Assembly (NCBI GenBank): GCA_009760855.2
Contig: WPIO01000004.1
Coordinates: 10,411,501-10,475,500 of the forward strand
Direction of reading: 5' to 3'
From: Cristatella mucedo
Taxonomy: Eukaryota > Bryozoa > Phylactolaemata > Cristatellidae
DNA length: 64,000 bases
Position 1 is the first letter of the stretch. Each line of letters opens with the position of its first letter. This document shows, piece after piece, positions 43,257 through 56,278 of this stretch. A model generated the notes under the pieces. That model did no database searches and had not been told where the DNA came from. It saw nothing but the letters and a program-made list of their open reading frames with translations. Both the position numbers and the translations under genes were made by a program.

Positions 43257-43285
<29 letters not shown>
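43257..43285. repeat. (TG)n microsatellite
   Basis: About 29 bases of TG within a wider CA/TG-rich region (43,130-43,380). Confidence 0.97.
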
Positions 43286-43289
<4 letters not shown>

Positions 43290-44159
43290 ATATTAGTATA
43301 CAGGCATATACAGTATTACAGGTGTGCAGGCATGTGTGCGTAAGTGCATGTGTACGGCCGTGCGTGTGAGTAAGTACATGTAAGTGACCTCACGAATGTA
43401 TGTACACTGTATGTGCCTCGAGGCTCTCGAAGCAATTCCCATGAGGATTCATTGGCTGTTGAGCTAAAGTTTTTCCAATAGCGATCTTTGAGCCTAAAGA
43501 GTTTTCGGCACACAATCGGTAGCCACTACTATACACTGTAAGAAAAACAACAGTACAGATCTCCTATAGGAAGCTGGTAAATAAAGCCGGATTAGACAAT
43601 AGTTAATAAAGCAAAGAGGAACCAGCAAAGGCCATCAGGACAGGAGGCTGCGCTAGATTCAGGACACGAGGCTATGCTAAATTCAGGACAGGAGGCTGTA
43701 CTAGACCGGAGAACAGACACCATCTTTTTCCACGAACTGTGGTGTCGAGTTCCACTGTCTGGGGACTTGCAGGGCACATGCTCTTCGCTAAAGTATGTAT
43801 TTTTTTCACGAATATCAATCGCGAGGCCGTGTGATTCCAACCCCCCCCCCCTAGAAGAGAAAGGGAACCCCTGGTCCTGTTACCCTATGCACGGTACCTC
43901 TTGTCATACCCAAGTGGAGCTGCCAATTTTCTAGTCAGATCAGAAGCCTGTGACCATCAAAGTAGTGTACCGATGTGCATATTCAAAGGGCAACACCCAC
44001 CTGACCACCCCCTGGTCTACAAAGAGAGCCTGCTTTAGCAGCTGCAATGCTGTCAGCTCAAATCAGAGTGGCCGGCAGGTGGCACGGCACGCTGGCTGGA
44101 GGGACTGAGCAGCTGATTGGACCAGCAGCAAAACTTTGTCTTAAGCCATGCGAATTCCG

Positions 44160-44447
44160 TTAGGCAAGGACTATGAAGGAAAACATGCCTATTTAGGATA
44201 GCATTTAGTGGGTCCCCGTGATTCGTCCTTCGTGTGCTTATGCGTGCTGACACTGTGCCGTGCTGCCACTAACCACACTTGCATGCTGACCCTGTCACCC
44301 CTAACTATGTTTTTCATGTTGTTTATCAAGCATGATATTACTCACCATTCAATCGGGTTTCCCTATGCAGCAAATGTAAAGCGCCTAGAGAGAGATTGAG
44401 TTCTCTGAGGGCGCTATATCAAGTGCATTGTTATTATTATTATTATA
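44160..44447 (+). mobile_element. LINE A 3' end
   Basis: This is a short copy of the 3' region, from a KTCLFRIAFSGSP-like block through the GCATGCTGACCCTGT repeats to AAGCGCCTAGAGAGAGATTG and the (TTA)n tail at 44,431-44,446. Confidence 0.8.
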
Positions 44448-44873
44448 AAGCAAACTCGGATTTTCGGCGGCAGTCCGGGAGCAGCCTTTCGCAGCAGGAG
44501 CTTGCTGTCGAAGCGATCGAAGTGGTCACCCTGCCAGCAGTGGACCGTGGCTGGCCGGCCACGACGATCCTATTCATGGTCCACTTCAGGCAGTATGTCC
44601 AGCTGCAGAAAAATTAAAGCCATTAAGCTGACCTGATCCAGCTCAAGACATCTAGTGATTAGTGGGCTGGGGGGCCCCAGGCAGGCCGGTGGTCCCTGTC
44701 GGCAGCAATAAAGGAAGTCTGATGTTTTACTTGCAATCCTCCTTGGCACGTGAGGGTCTGATTCCTACAACACTCTGAAACGCCCTATTTCCTCGTGGGC
44801 AGCAGCCGTTGTCTTTCTCGTCCGGCTGCAGATGCAGCCACTCAGGTCCTGCTGCCGGACACCCCTGCCATGC

Positions 44874-45178
<305 letters not shown>

Positions 45179-45327
45179 CAGTGCCCTGTGCCCTCCCTCC
45201 CACCGAGTCTAGGGCTGCTGCTGACACTGCTGCTCAGTCAAACGAGACACTGAACCAGTTCGCGATAGACCTCGATGGGGCTTGCCTTTTTGCCTCCCCC
45301 CCCCCGAAAAGGTTTAAGGCAGTCTTA

Positions 45328-45475
45328 ATGGTTTGGCCCAGTGGTTTAGGCGCAAGCCTAGACCAAGGTCAAAGTGAATGTATTTGACGACCGAGAAGGT
45401 GGCCTGAGCCCCGTGGCATGTGTGAAGCGCCCGAATAAAGATCAAGTTCTCTTAGGGCACTATACAAATGAATTG
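45328..45475 (+). mobile_element. SINE 1 copy
   Basis: From TGGTTTGGCCCAGTGGTTTA to CACTATACAAATGAATTGC, with an insertion between the A- and B-box regions. Confidence 0.8.
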
Positions 45476-45479
45476 CATA

Positions 45480-48400
45480 TTTATATTTAATGGCAAACAG
45501 GTTTCTTTGCGGATTTCCCACCCGCCTTGCTCTACCAGCGAGAGTGACCTTAGAGTGAAGAGCAATGAGCTGAGCATCATGTGCTTTTTGCATAATCATT
45601 TTGCTCAAAAGTGCAGTCTACTGTGAGCAGAAGCAGGTCCACTGTCTTGGTGGACTAATGTACTGCACCAACCAACTAGCATCAAGTACTCTTCCTTTCA
45701 GCCTACTTAAGGTGTCTAAAAAATATTCAGTCCTCTTTGGACACTGCAAAAAATGTTTTTAATTATTATCTCTATAATTAAACCAGTGCAAACATGCTAC
45801 ATGTTCTGAATGTTTCTGAGGCACAGAGATGGCACAGATTATCGTAAACATGGCATGAAAACCATACCACCCCCAGCCTGCCATACTCGAACCCAGGAGC
45901 ATAGCGTACTAGGCGGGGAGGGGGGGACTACTCTGCACTCCTGGGCTAGAGAAGGTACACCGTGGACACTGCTACAGGTTTGGCTGTCAAGATTCCCTAC
46001 CGAACCCTTTGGTCGACTTCTATCAAGTCCTGATACCTTGCCAGTTTTTCTACGCCTGTTAGGAAGTTACGCGATGGAATGCAGGTCGTAGCTACTTCTA
46101 AGTACTTCTGAGTGGACTGCCTAGATGGCCTGCAGCAGTCACTTGTCCACGTGCTTATTGGCTGCCATATAATGTTAGGAAAGGCAGCAAAGGCCACAAA
46201 TGAAAACCTATCAGCAAATATCTCCTACTCCCCGTGGGTGCAACTCTCCTTCCCAGACTAGGTCGCTCCTCAGCTGGTGGCATAGTGGCCGTGGTCACCG
46301 GGTTTCCGGCGAGGGCTCGGCGACACGGTCACTATAGGAGCCTGCGCCCAGTGACTGCTGTCTGTCGGCAGGCTGGCCTGGCAACTGACCGGTTAGATCA
46401 ACCAATTCGTCAGAGCATACACGACTGATCTGATAATGATACACCTGCATCAATGCAATAGTCTTGCACACAAAAGAACCAATCGGCTGCCAGGCCTTCG
46501 GTGCATTTCCTGCTCTGACCGTGCTCTGTTTGCTTTTAGATTGTGCAATGATGGGCTCAGCAAATTGCCTGCCGAGAAAGCGCCACCCCTCAGTAGGTCT
46601 GCAAGGCTCTAGACAAGATCTGGCAAAGTCTAGTGAGACATGCAGGCAAGCAGGCCTTCAACGGGCAGTCTGCATTGTCCTTGTCCTGTTGTCAATGCCT
46701 GCCTGGATGGAATTCGAACGGCCCTTTACGTGGTGGCAAATAGAAACCACTCGCTTCAACTGTCGACCAACAGTATCGGCAGAAGCGCGCGTTGCGCGTG
46801 TCTAGCTTGATGGCTGCGCACGTGCACGGTGTAGATCGTCCATGCGAAATGTAGTCGGTAGGTCTGCCTCTCTTACAGGTTGCCACGGAGATCGTGTACA
46901 GCACTGCATTCTGTATCGGAGGGGGTGCAGGACTCGACTGCCTCCTTTGAGACTCAGACTGAGTCATTACCATCATTTTGCCTTTGCAGCAAGCAGTTGC
47001 TGCTGCTGCCGCCATTGCTGCTGAACAAACGTACTTCAACGACCTAAACGAGCTAAGCGCTCCTCAAAGGATTCGCCTGAGAGTCTCACACCCTACGAGA
47101 CGACCGCCCAGATTCAAATGAGCAGCAATCTCCGTCGATCAGTCGCTGCTGTCGCTGCTGAGAGAGACCCCTGTTTTTCAGCACCAAGCTAGCAGTATCT
47201 TCTACTGAGCCCGGCCTTAAACAGCACAGCATCTGCCTCGGTACCGAGCAGCATCGAAGCAGCAGCAGCGGCAGGGCAAGTCGCATCCTAAGTCAGCACC
47301 TTATTGCACGAGACAGCTTAATCACAATAGGCCAATCAGACGACACCAGAGTGGCAGCTGGCCTAATGGCTTAGTAAGTGCTTGTTTTGAGTCACGAATA
47401 TGCTTCAAGGTTCCAAAGGACCTTGGCAGCTGGTTAACCGTGGTCGCTGGTCCAGTCCGAACCATCAGTCCAGCCACCATCAATCGGCTCCTGCTGGCAC
47501 CATCCGCCTCGGCTCAGCAGTGACTTCGGTATTAGCCTAGCTCTTCTTGAAATTACTATCAGACATCCCGAGGAGTCATGTGCAAAGATAAGATGCTCGG
47601 ACTTATAGCAATCCCACAATCCAATGCGTAGCACCGGCAGTGCAAGCTGCAGTAGCCGCAGCTGGCTGGCTGGCTGGTGCAGCACGCAGACACGTATTCT
47701 GACAGGGAACTTGCCACTGCAGATGCCCGACTGCATTCAGGACTGCTCCCCCTGCCCAACCCCACCCCCACCCCCGGCATCCAGAATCACATTCCGTCCT
47801 CAATCGGCATCAGCATGTTGGTGCTCTGCTGACATGCAGGGTTGTTGGGGGGCAGCCTCGTTCCCAATATCGATTGCACGAGCAAACCGTCTGCAGCAGT
47901 CAGTTGCTGGTTGCCAGCTCAGCTAGAAGCGTTTCCCGTCAGACTCCTGCCGGTAAGCCAGGGCTGCCTGCATGTAGGCACTGGAGCGCTCAGCACCGGC
48001 GTAGCTCTGCAGCACCGGCTCATAGCTGCAACGGAAGGAACGTTCGGCATTGGATACACGCCTAACGAACACCCGTGCATGCCACACCCATCCGATGATC
48101 TTCGCTCTGCACGGATTGCACACCAGGCAGGCCATGCAGGCGCTTGCAAAGGCCGAAAGCTACCGAAAGCACCGATCTTGTTCTCTCGTGATAAGCTTGA
48201 CACGTTGCATTTCTCGAGCATTTGTCGTGCATCGTCGCTTTGGTCCTTCGAAACCGGCGTCCCAAACGCCCAGCTGCACCTCATGCAGATGGCAAACTCA
48301 AATGTATGCGTGCCCCTTTGTTATTCCATTCACGACTCATTGCGGGAAAAAACGTTTCGGCGGGCAAAAGAGAAGTGCATTACTTATTCACCTTTGTCGT

Positions 48401-48907
48401 GCTACTGCTTGCAATGACACTTCGATCTGAATTGCGTATGATGGTTAAGTAGCTACGAACTCATTCGGAATGCACGTTAAAAATTGTGGTCTCAGTTGGC
48501 TAAACATTATGCCTAGTGCATGTACACCGCTTCTGGCTAGCACTTTTCCAAGGACCGATGCTGTCATGAATCGTAGTGAAGAAACGCCGGGCATTACACA
48601 CGCAGGTGACCTGTTCATGGTGCAAAGTCACACTCTGCAGGTACAGGTACCTGCATATGCATACGTGAATCAACAGCAATCACCGGCTGAAGGCTGTACG
48701 CTACGGATCTCCTGAGGTGTTTTAAGCCTCTTAAGCCTCGGCGAGCGATGAACGATAAGCAAGTGAGCCGACGTTATGTGCAGTGTCCTGTGCTGAGATG
48801 TTTTCGAGTAGGGCTCTGGGAAAGCTGCTATTAGATTTTCCATAGTAAGCATGTGTGCACTGTAAGGGTGAGAGGGGAGAGGAAGGAGGTTCGAGCTCTG
48901 GGGTCGA
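45480..48907. other. Intergenic, one possible exon
   Basis: No repeats were recognised except weak tails. Several open frames on both strands (for example 47,842-48,417) have no recognisable content. The possible exon at 46,990 is listed separately. Confidence 0.4.
46990..47121 (+). CDS. Possible last exon of an unknown plus-strand gene
   Basis: A strong acceptor, 'atcattttgcctttgcag', is followed by 43 open codons and TGA. The peptide starts QAVAAAAAIAAEQTYF and ends in the basic RRPPRFK. No upstream exon is recognised with confidence, so the call rests on the acceptor and composition only. Confidence 0.2.
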   Translation, partial: QAVAAAAAIAAEQTYFNDLNELSAPQRIRLRVSHPTRRPPRFK

Positions 48908-49045
48908 CCTGGTTTGGCCCAGCGGTTAAGGTGCATGCCCAGACCAAGGTCTGGGCCAGGTCGTGGGCTCGAGACCTGAGGCGTATGCAAAGTGCCTGAA
49001 TATAGATTGAGTTCTCTTAGGGCACGATACAAATGAATTATATTA
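48908..49045 (+). mobile_element. SINE 1 copy, followed directly by SINE 2
   Basis: Complete head (CTGGTTTGGCCCAGCGGTTA), B-box region GGTCGTGGGCTCGAGACC, and tail TTGAGTTCTCTTAGGGCAC then ATACAAATGAATTATA. The next SINE begins within 10 bases. Confidence 0.85.
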
Positions 49046-49051
49046 CATTAT

Positions 49052-49180
49052 ATGGTGCTCACACGATCCAGGTCATGGGTTCGAGACCTGCCCTAGGCAA
49101 TCCTTTACTGTCTACAGCAAACCGGTTCATAGCCACCAAGGCTCATAAATGAGGCTTCTGAGTCAGCTAACCTTTACGTG
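49052..49180 (+). mobile_element. SINE 2 copy joined to SINE 1
   Basis: GGTGCTCACACGATCCAGGT, then GGTTCGAGACC, then 'ggcaatcctttactgtct', and a tail with AAATGAGGCTTCTGAGTCAG. The first part of the A-box region is missing at the junction with the upstream SINE 1. Confidence 0.75.
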
Positions 49181-49655
49181 TACTTTGCTTCCCTGTTGCT
49201 CAGTATATTATGACCACGCGCTTGCATTTAGTGAGCTTGTGAACGAATGTGTGTGCTAGCAATCTCAGCATGCATGCATGCATGCTGGAAAGGGGAACGT
49301 GGAAAAAATGAGCTGCCGGAGAAAGTAATCTGGGCATCAGGTAAAATAAAGATTATTAAGGATAACTCACTGGGGGGCTTGAACACACGTCCTGGCTAGG
49401 GCGCAAAGGCAAAGTTAGTTGTACGCACCCGGAAGCCAGTGCACTTGTGATTTATGTTTCTTAAGTCTGCCCATTATGTTCTGGAAATCAGAAGCACGAG
49501 AATACACTCATTGAGTTATCTGTTACCTCATTCGACTCGCACGAACGGGTGCTCGTGCGCACACACATACAAACACACACGCACAACGTTCGTGCTCCAG
49601 TTGGTTGAAGGCGCTCAGCCAACAATGGATGGGCGAACATGCACATCAACACTCT

Positions 49656-49659
<4 letters not shown>

Positions 49660-49701
<42 letters not shown>
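49660..49701. repeat. (CT)n microsatellite
   Basis: About 42 bases of CT. Confidence 0.97.
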
Positions 49702-49702
<1 letters not shown>

Positions 49703-50413
49703 CCTTCTTCTCTGTCCTCTGTTATTCTGTCGGCCACTAATGCAATACAGAAAGTGTGCAAACGACACCGTGGGACCAGCAGTCCTTAGTCCTGAAGCCA
49801 GTCGCTGGCTAAGATTAGAATCTGCTCTCTGAAGAGATTCCAGCTTCAAGGAAAGGCAGCAGCCGATCGCTAGGCGATGTCCAGAGACCATTTAATGAAT
49901 GAATCATGCCAAGGCTTATCTTAAAGCCTGCGACCCTAAGCCACCGAGTTAATATCATACCATCGGAGGTGACGACCGTGAATTTGTAACCGGAGATCGA
50001 CTGCTCCCAGCTTGCCTGTAGCCTGACATGAAGGGCTCACCCTCCCCTCTAGCCCTATTAAATCTCATTGAATGGCTCGCTGGAGCCGACGTTTGTTGCA
50101 AGTTGAAGCTTGGCTTATTAGTGTTGTGCAGACTGCCACCATCTATCTATCTGCTGGTTATCACCACCTCTCTGCTCATCGATAGCTGCAAGGTCAGACT
50201 GAAAAAAACTCGTCATAAATCAGGCGTTAAGGAGTGGTACCTAAAAATCTTCTCACAATTCTTTGACATACTCAGTGTAATTTATTGTTAGTGGTTTCCT
50301 GGGTCGAGAAGCATGTGACATGTCTGGCCCTCTCCACAGCCTTATTTGCATGTTGGCCAATTAAGATGGCTCAAAGGCTCTGGCCAGAGGTGATTGTGAG
50401 AACCTCGGTCTAC

Positions 50414-50839
<426 letters not shown>

Positions 50840-50860
<21 letters not shown>

Positions 50861-51363
50861 TAACGGTACAGCTATGATCCCCAGCATACCAGCATTAGCA
50901 TTGTCAAACGTATGGCCTGATTCAGGAACGGCATTGATATAGACATCTATTAAAAACCTCTCGTATAATCACCATTCCTATAAATATTAACTGATATGCT
51001 ACAATATATGAGCTACAAGTTCAAAAGCAACTAACCAAGTGATCTGCAGCCATATCCAAGACTTCAGACTTGTCTTTTGAGTCCAAAAATTTGGGTCTAA
51101 AACTTATCGTGTCGACCGATCTAGCAGAACACTGAAAATTTGCTTCATACTGGCAGAAACAATGGAAAGGTGGCGCCATAGCTGCATGCACTGTCATTTC
51201 GTTAGAAAATCTCAAATCGGCCAGCCTATGAACAGGAATATAGAAGTTTAGTGGCAGGCAGTAATAAAGCCAAAGGTTTCTGAAGCTGAAATGACTGGAA
51301 GCACTGCCTAATCGGTCGTGGAAGTGCTACTTTATAATTGGTTGTTCTCATGTACCCCAAGTA
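50840..51363. repeat. Left arm of a large inverted repeat
   Basis: This arm is about 88-90% identical by eye to the reverse complement of 54,105-54,462 plus 53,095-53,237. Shared landmarks include GGAACGGCATTGATATAGAC, TATCGTGTCGACCGATCTAG and GGCAGGCAGTAATAAAGCCA. On its outer side it runs into a (CT)n array, mirrored by (GA)n beside the right arm. No protein family is recognised, so it may be an unnamed repeat present twice. Confidence 0.85.
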
Positions 51364-53094
51364 CCCTATGCACAGGCTTCATCAATGCCATTCATTTACA
51401 TAGTGCCGTGTGAGAAGTTAATCGCTACCCGGGTGCTTTACATATGCTGCAGGCTCGATCTCATGGCCTCGGTCGTTAAGAGGCGATCCCCTTTACCCCT
51501 GGGCATGTTGCCACATGTGTTGCAGATTTCATTGTCTAGTTTGTCTAGTCTGTCCTGTCTTGGCCAGCCCCTCCCTTCCTGGGATAGCATTTCTGGCCAC
51601 TGGTATCAAAGGAGTCCACGTGCGACCGACAGAGCATGCCAATCCAAGTGTCTTGATGCCATACAGAAGTATCTTGCAGTCTCCCCGAGCCTCTCTCCCC
51701 TGCTCTGCTCTTTTCAGTGCACCAAACAGGCAAATATGCCTCAGAGAACAGGTCATCCCGTATTTAAAAAGAGACCACCTGCAAGGTCGGTGCCCATCTG
51801 CCACCTAAGCTATTCCCGGCCTACGTTATCCGGTGGCACTGCTAGCATAAGCAAACTAATTGTGCTCGAGGAGCGAGGAATGTGAATTTGTTGAATGCCA
51901 AGCTTGGCTGCAATGAGGCCGGCAGGGGCGCTATCACTTCGAGATGGCAGATGGAGTTGCAGGCAAGGCAGAGACCAAGGGGAAGGGCAGGGCCACTACA
52001 CATTGAGTAGAAGAACACTCGTGCAGATAGGGCCACTGAGGCCAGAATCACTTATTAGCAAGGATTAGGTAATAAACATTTATCTAACGCCCGGCTCACA
52101 TTTGCATCACCAAAAAGACGTTGCATCCAGGTCGGCGGGGACGAATGGTAAGCACTACTGCTGCTGTTGCTGATTGGCAAGCAAGCAGTGTGGACTGCTC
52201 TGCCAGCTGTCGAGGAGCTTCGCCGATATATGAATCAGTCTTGGGTCTTTTTCAAAGGCTTCCAGGCCTGGCTCGAGACGCAACACAACTCGAGCTCAAG
52301 CGACCACACTAAGCGCCAACCACCTCGACTCTGCCAATGGGGAGGGGGACGAGAGAGCTGCAGTTTGAAGTGGAAATCCATCATTGATCAACGAATGACG
52401 CTGGCCATCTCTCCCCGAACCGGGGCCCCCTAGACCCCAAACGATCTTGCTAGAGACCTGCTGGCAGCTACCAGAGTAGCTCAAGGGGCAGAGGCAGCAG
52501 CACGGTCACTTAGTAAATCACTACTCGAGGTTTGGCATTGCAAAAATTGCCGCTGCCCCGACCGGCCATACGGCAGTTACATCTGTTTACGGATGGCCGG
52601 GCGATCCGATCGTGTCTTTCGTGTCATCCATCACGCAGCCTTCAATCGCTGTCCTAAGAGCTCAAACTAGACGGCTTGTCGTGATGCAGGGAAAAGCTGA
52701 GCAAAGATTCAGCGCATTCACGGGCAGGTAGTATTTTAGGATTAACAGTGTCAACAAGTTGGAAAAACCACAGTTCTTGGAGGTCCAGCAAGCAGCAATC
52801 AACTTGGCTGCCAGTCAACCGGGGATCCACGGTGTCTACTTGCCTGGACAGCATAGCACTTTCCCACAGGCTACCATATCATACTTGCAAGGCATCATTA
52901 TTGGCAGCAACCCCTGCTCCACCCCCTCCTGCTGGGCAAGGTTCTGGCTCTACTCAAAAAACAAGGGAGCCAATTCCTAAGGTTTCATTCAGAGAGAAGA
53001 GACCATATTTTGTAGCCAACGAAGCAAGGTTTCGCTTTCCGAACCATCTTCAACGTTGCAATATTTTCCAAGCGAATTTTGGTCCTCAAAAACT
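51364..53094. other. Spacer of the inverted repeat
   Basis: A truncated SINE-like patch lies near 51,385-51,530 on the minus strand. The coding-like frame at 52,434 is the only other point of note. Confidence 0.4.
52434..52670 (+). CDS. Coding-like frame without a start codon
   Basis: Open from a TAG at 52,431 to a TAG at 52,668. It reads DLARDLLAATRVAQGAEAAA, then VWHCKNCRCPDRPYGSYICL, then RVFRVIHHAAFNRCPKSS. 'ccatctctccccgaaccggg...ccctag' just before it could be an acceptor. The Cys/His content is suggestive of a metal-binding fold, but no family is recognised. Confidence 0.2.
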   Translation, partial: TPNDLARDLLAATRVAQGAEAAARSLSKSLLEVWHCKNCRCPDRPYGSYICLRMAGRSDRVFRVIHHAAFNRCPKSSN

Positions 53095-53237
53095 GCTCAT
53101 ATGGAAATTGGGGTACACGAGAACAACCAATTATAGAGTAGCGCTCCCTTGAGCAATCATGCAGTGCAGTCATTTCAGCTCAAGAAACCTTTGGCTTTAT
53201 TACTGCCTGCCACTAAACTCTTATGTTCCTGTTCATA
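53095..53237. repeat. Right arm of the inverted repeat, inner part
   Basis: Reverse complement of 51,228-51,363, including TATAATTGGTTGTTCTC and TTTAGTGGCAGGCAGTAATA. It is separated from the rest of the arm by the LINE B insertion. Confidence 0.85.
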
Positions 53238-54104
53238 ATGTAATGTAATGTATCTCCGTCTGTAACTCCGCAAAGCCACAAAGACTATGAGGGTGTTACG
53301 CATGAGGGTTTTGTATAGCGCACTCACAGCCTAAGTGGCTTTCGGTACACATTCGGTAGCCAACAGACTTTGTCTCACTCAACAAAGAGAAAGTGGGAAG
53401 CATGGTAGAGTCAGGAGACCAGTTGAGGTAGTGAGTAGCATAGAAGTAGCAGCTCAGGACCGCTGAAAAAGATGAGCCATAGTCGGCAGCAGGAGAGTAG
53501 TCGTTGTCTAAGAACTGTGGAAGTGAGTTCCACAGTCTAGGACATGCAGAGCTAAAGCTTCTGTTGCCAATAGTCTGTAAGCGGTGGAATGGAACAGCTA
53601 ATTTATTGTCCACACAGTACCTGAGGGCGTGAAGAGGCTGAAACTGGTACAGCAGTTCAGCTAGGTATGAAGGAGCCTAGCCGTGGAGGGCCTTGTGGGT
53701 CAGCCTAAGAACTGTGCTTTGTATCCTTTGCTCAACTGGCAACCATCCTAGCCTTTTTAGCAAAGGAGACACGTACTCAAACCTCTGGGACTTGAAGACT
53801 AGCCTTGCAGCCATATTCATAGTCAGCTGCAGTGGCCTAGTGCTTTCTTTGGTAGCCCAGCCAAAAAGGAATTACAATAATCAATCCGAGATAGAACTAT
53901 AAAGCTAGTTAAATTTGTTGCAAGCCGCTGTGGAACACAGCTCCTAATCTTGGATAGGGATCGGACGTGATGGCTAGCTGTAGAAGCAGTCTTCTGAATG
54001 AAGCTTTTAAAATTGAGGCAGCTGTCGAAAACGATACCTAAATTTCGAGCACGTGGTGATGGTCATACAACAGCATCACCTATTAGAAGAGCAAAGCCTG
54101 AGAT
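53238..54104 (-). mobile_element. LINE B fragment inserted into an inverted-repeat arm
   Basis: This copy matches the 3' third of the element at 3.9-6.7 kb, including the block '...cacagcctaagtggctttcg' and the C-terminal frame with FHRLQTIGNRSFSSACPRLWNSLP. It ends with a CATTA repeat on the minus strand and is truncated at its 5' end. Both edges fall inside sequence that is continuous in the other arm of the inverted repeat, so the insertion point can be seen directly. Confidence 0.85.
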
Positions 54105-54462
54105 TTTTTAAATGACAGTGCATGCAGCTATAGGCACCACATTGCCACAATTTCTGCCAAATGAAGCAAATCTTCAGAATTTTGCTAGATCGGTCGACAC
54201 GATAAGCTTTAAACCCAAATTTTCTGACTCAAAGACAAGTCTGAAGTCTCGGATATGGCTACAGATCACTTGGTTAGTTGCTTTTGAATGTGTAACTAAT
54301 ATATTGTAGCATAGCAGTTAATACTTAAAGGAATGGTGATTATATGAGAAGTTTTTAATAGATGTCTATATCAATGCCGTTCCTGAACCATGCAAAACGT
54401 TTGACAATGCTAATGCTGGTATGCTGGTTCATAGCTCTACCATTAGCAGAGCAGAGAGAGAC
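54105..54462. repeat. Right arm of the inverted repeat, outer part
   Basis: Reverse complement of about 50,855-51,215, continuing into the (GA)n array at 54,463. Landmarks include CTAGATCGGTCGACACGATA and GTCTATATCAATGCCGTTCC. Confidence 0.85.
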
Positions 54463-54808
<346 letters not shown>

Positions 54809-55165
54809 GCAGAGGGGGAGTGATTGAAGGAAATGAATCAACTGAACCGTTGACAAAAAGGACAGCCGGACCTGAAGACGTTGTAGCACGATGGTGCATG
54901 CATTTGGGCACCATGCAAAAGCATGCTAGCTTAGCCAAGCACTGCCTGTGCATTCACGTTGGCAGGTCCTAGCAGTTTTGGTGGGTCCTGGTCCGGTAAC
55001 AACCTAGAGCCACGGTCAATTCTCTTCTAGAAAATGGCTGCAGCTGGCCTGCCAGTCCGAACATATGCTCCTGCGGCACGAGAACGAGTAGAAGTGGGAA
55101 GCAGAAGTGACACAAAGCTCAGTGGGTCGCCTTAGGTTCAGCGCCAGCAGCGAATTGCATATAAA

Positions 55166-55302
55166 AATATAATTCATTTGCATAGCAACTCAGGAGAACT
55201 TAATCTCTATTCAGGCGCTTCACATATGTCTCAGGGCTCGAGCCCACGACCTCAGCCAGACCTTGGTCGGGGTGAGCACCTTAACTACTGGACCAAACCA
55301 GC
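55166..55302 (-). mobile_element. SINE 1 copy
   Basis: A full-length minus-strand copy with GGTTTGGTCCAGTAGTTAAG at its 5' end and GAATTATATTTTTA at its 3' end. Confidence 0.85.
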
Positions 55303-56278
55303 TGCATAGCCGACTCTTGCCGAAGGTGCACTACTTGTGGCTGTACTTGCTGCGATTGCCCTATTTAGCACCAACAGTAGATGCTCAATTGTGTTTCTCA
55401 GCCACCCTACCCACACTGAGTAATAGCAGTCAAGCCTATGCAGGGCCAGGGAGCTGGTACGACCCGATTTGCCATGGCGTCGAAGTAGGCTATCCATGAT
55501 CCTGAACAGAGACGAGTATGAGTACGACCGGCTGTGGAGGTATTCTGATTCAACCCTTTATGCTCAGTCCCGGCAGTCAGGAAGCACTTACTGACTGCAT
55601 CCCCGAGGCATTGTGGCAACTCCAATTGAAAGAATACAATCTCATTGATTCCAGCTGTGTGTACCGAGTTTCCTGTAGCTGAGTTCGGATTTATCCTCAC
55701 GCAGTCATTCAGAAATCGCTGCTTCCCTCCAACTCTGCCGGAATCAAATCAGAGAGCGTTTGATTTTATTTACGATATCCACCTTTCACGGCTGGAGGCC
55801 TGCACGCCAGCACAAAATCAGGGAGGAATATCCTTTCTGAATCCAAAGAAAGTTAGTAAAGGCCTCCTCGACGGTTTCACTCCTACTCCACGAGCCTGCT
55901 GGCTGGTGGCAGCACCTCACCTGCTATTAATTGCCTGGTTTCGCCCGGCTGTACGGTGTAGAGAGAAAATAGCCTGCATAACACCGAGCCCACGCTCTCC
56001 TTCCTCTTTGGGCAACAAGAACTAGAACACTAAAGCTGGTTCATTCTTTGTTGCTAAATACCACGATCGAGAGACATCGATTCCATTATTCCTAGACACG
56101 GCGATTGGCTAGGATGACCGATTAAGGAGGCCACTGGCTTGCCGAACACTCTCTTGTGTCTTAGCAGGCCACCCACGTAGCAACTCTTTTTGTCTGATCC
56201 TTAGCTGGCAGCCACAGACCTGTCACATAGCTAGCCAGGCGATGTAGGCCTGCAGGTGTCATAGCAACAGGCCCTCAA

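Larger units (their letters stand above)
41108..44159. other. Intergenic, simple repeats and one SINE
   Basis: Holds (CA)n at 41,966, SINE 1 at 42,612, the hairpin at 42,995 and (TG)n at 43,257. A short direct repeat of 'aggaggct' with 'attcaggaca' lies at 43,640-43,700. Otherwise nothing is recognised. Confidence 0.45.

Noticed and set aside
47842-48417. 191-codon plus-strand frame
   Set aside because: No domain, no splice context, and the minus strand is equally open. Judged chance.
49255-49290. Repeated CATG words as a regulatory element
   Set aside because: Simple (CATG)n repetition, also present at 37,700 and 58,692, with no specific context.
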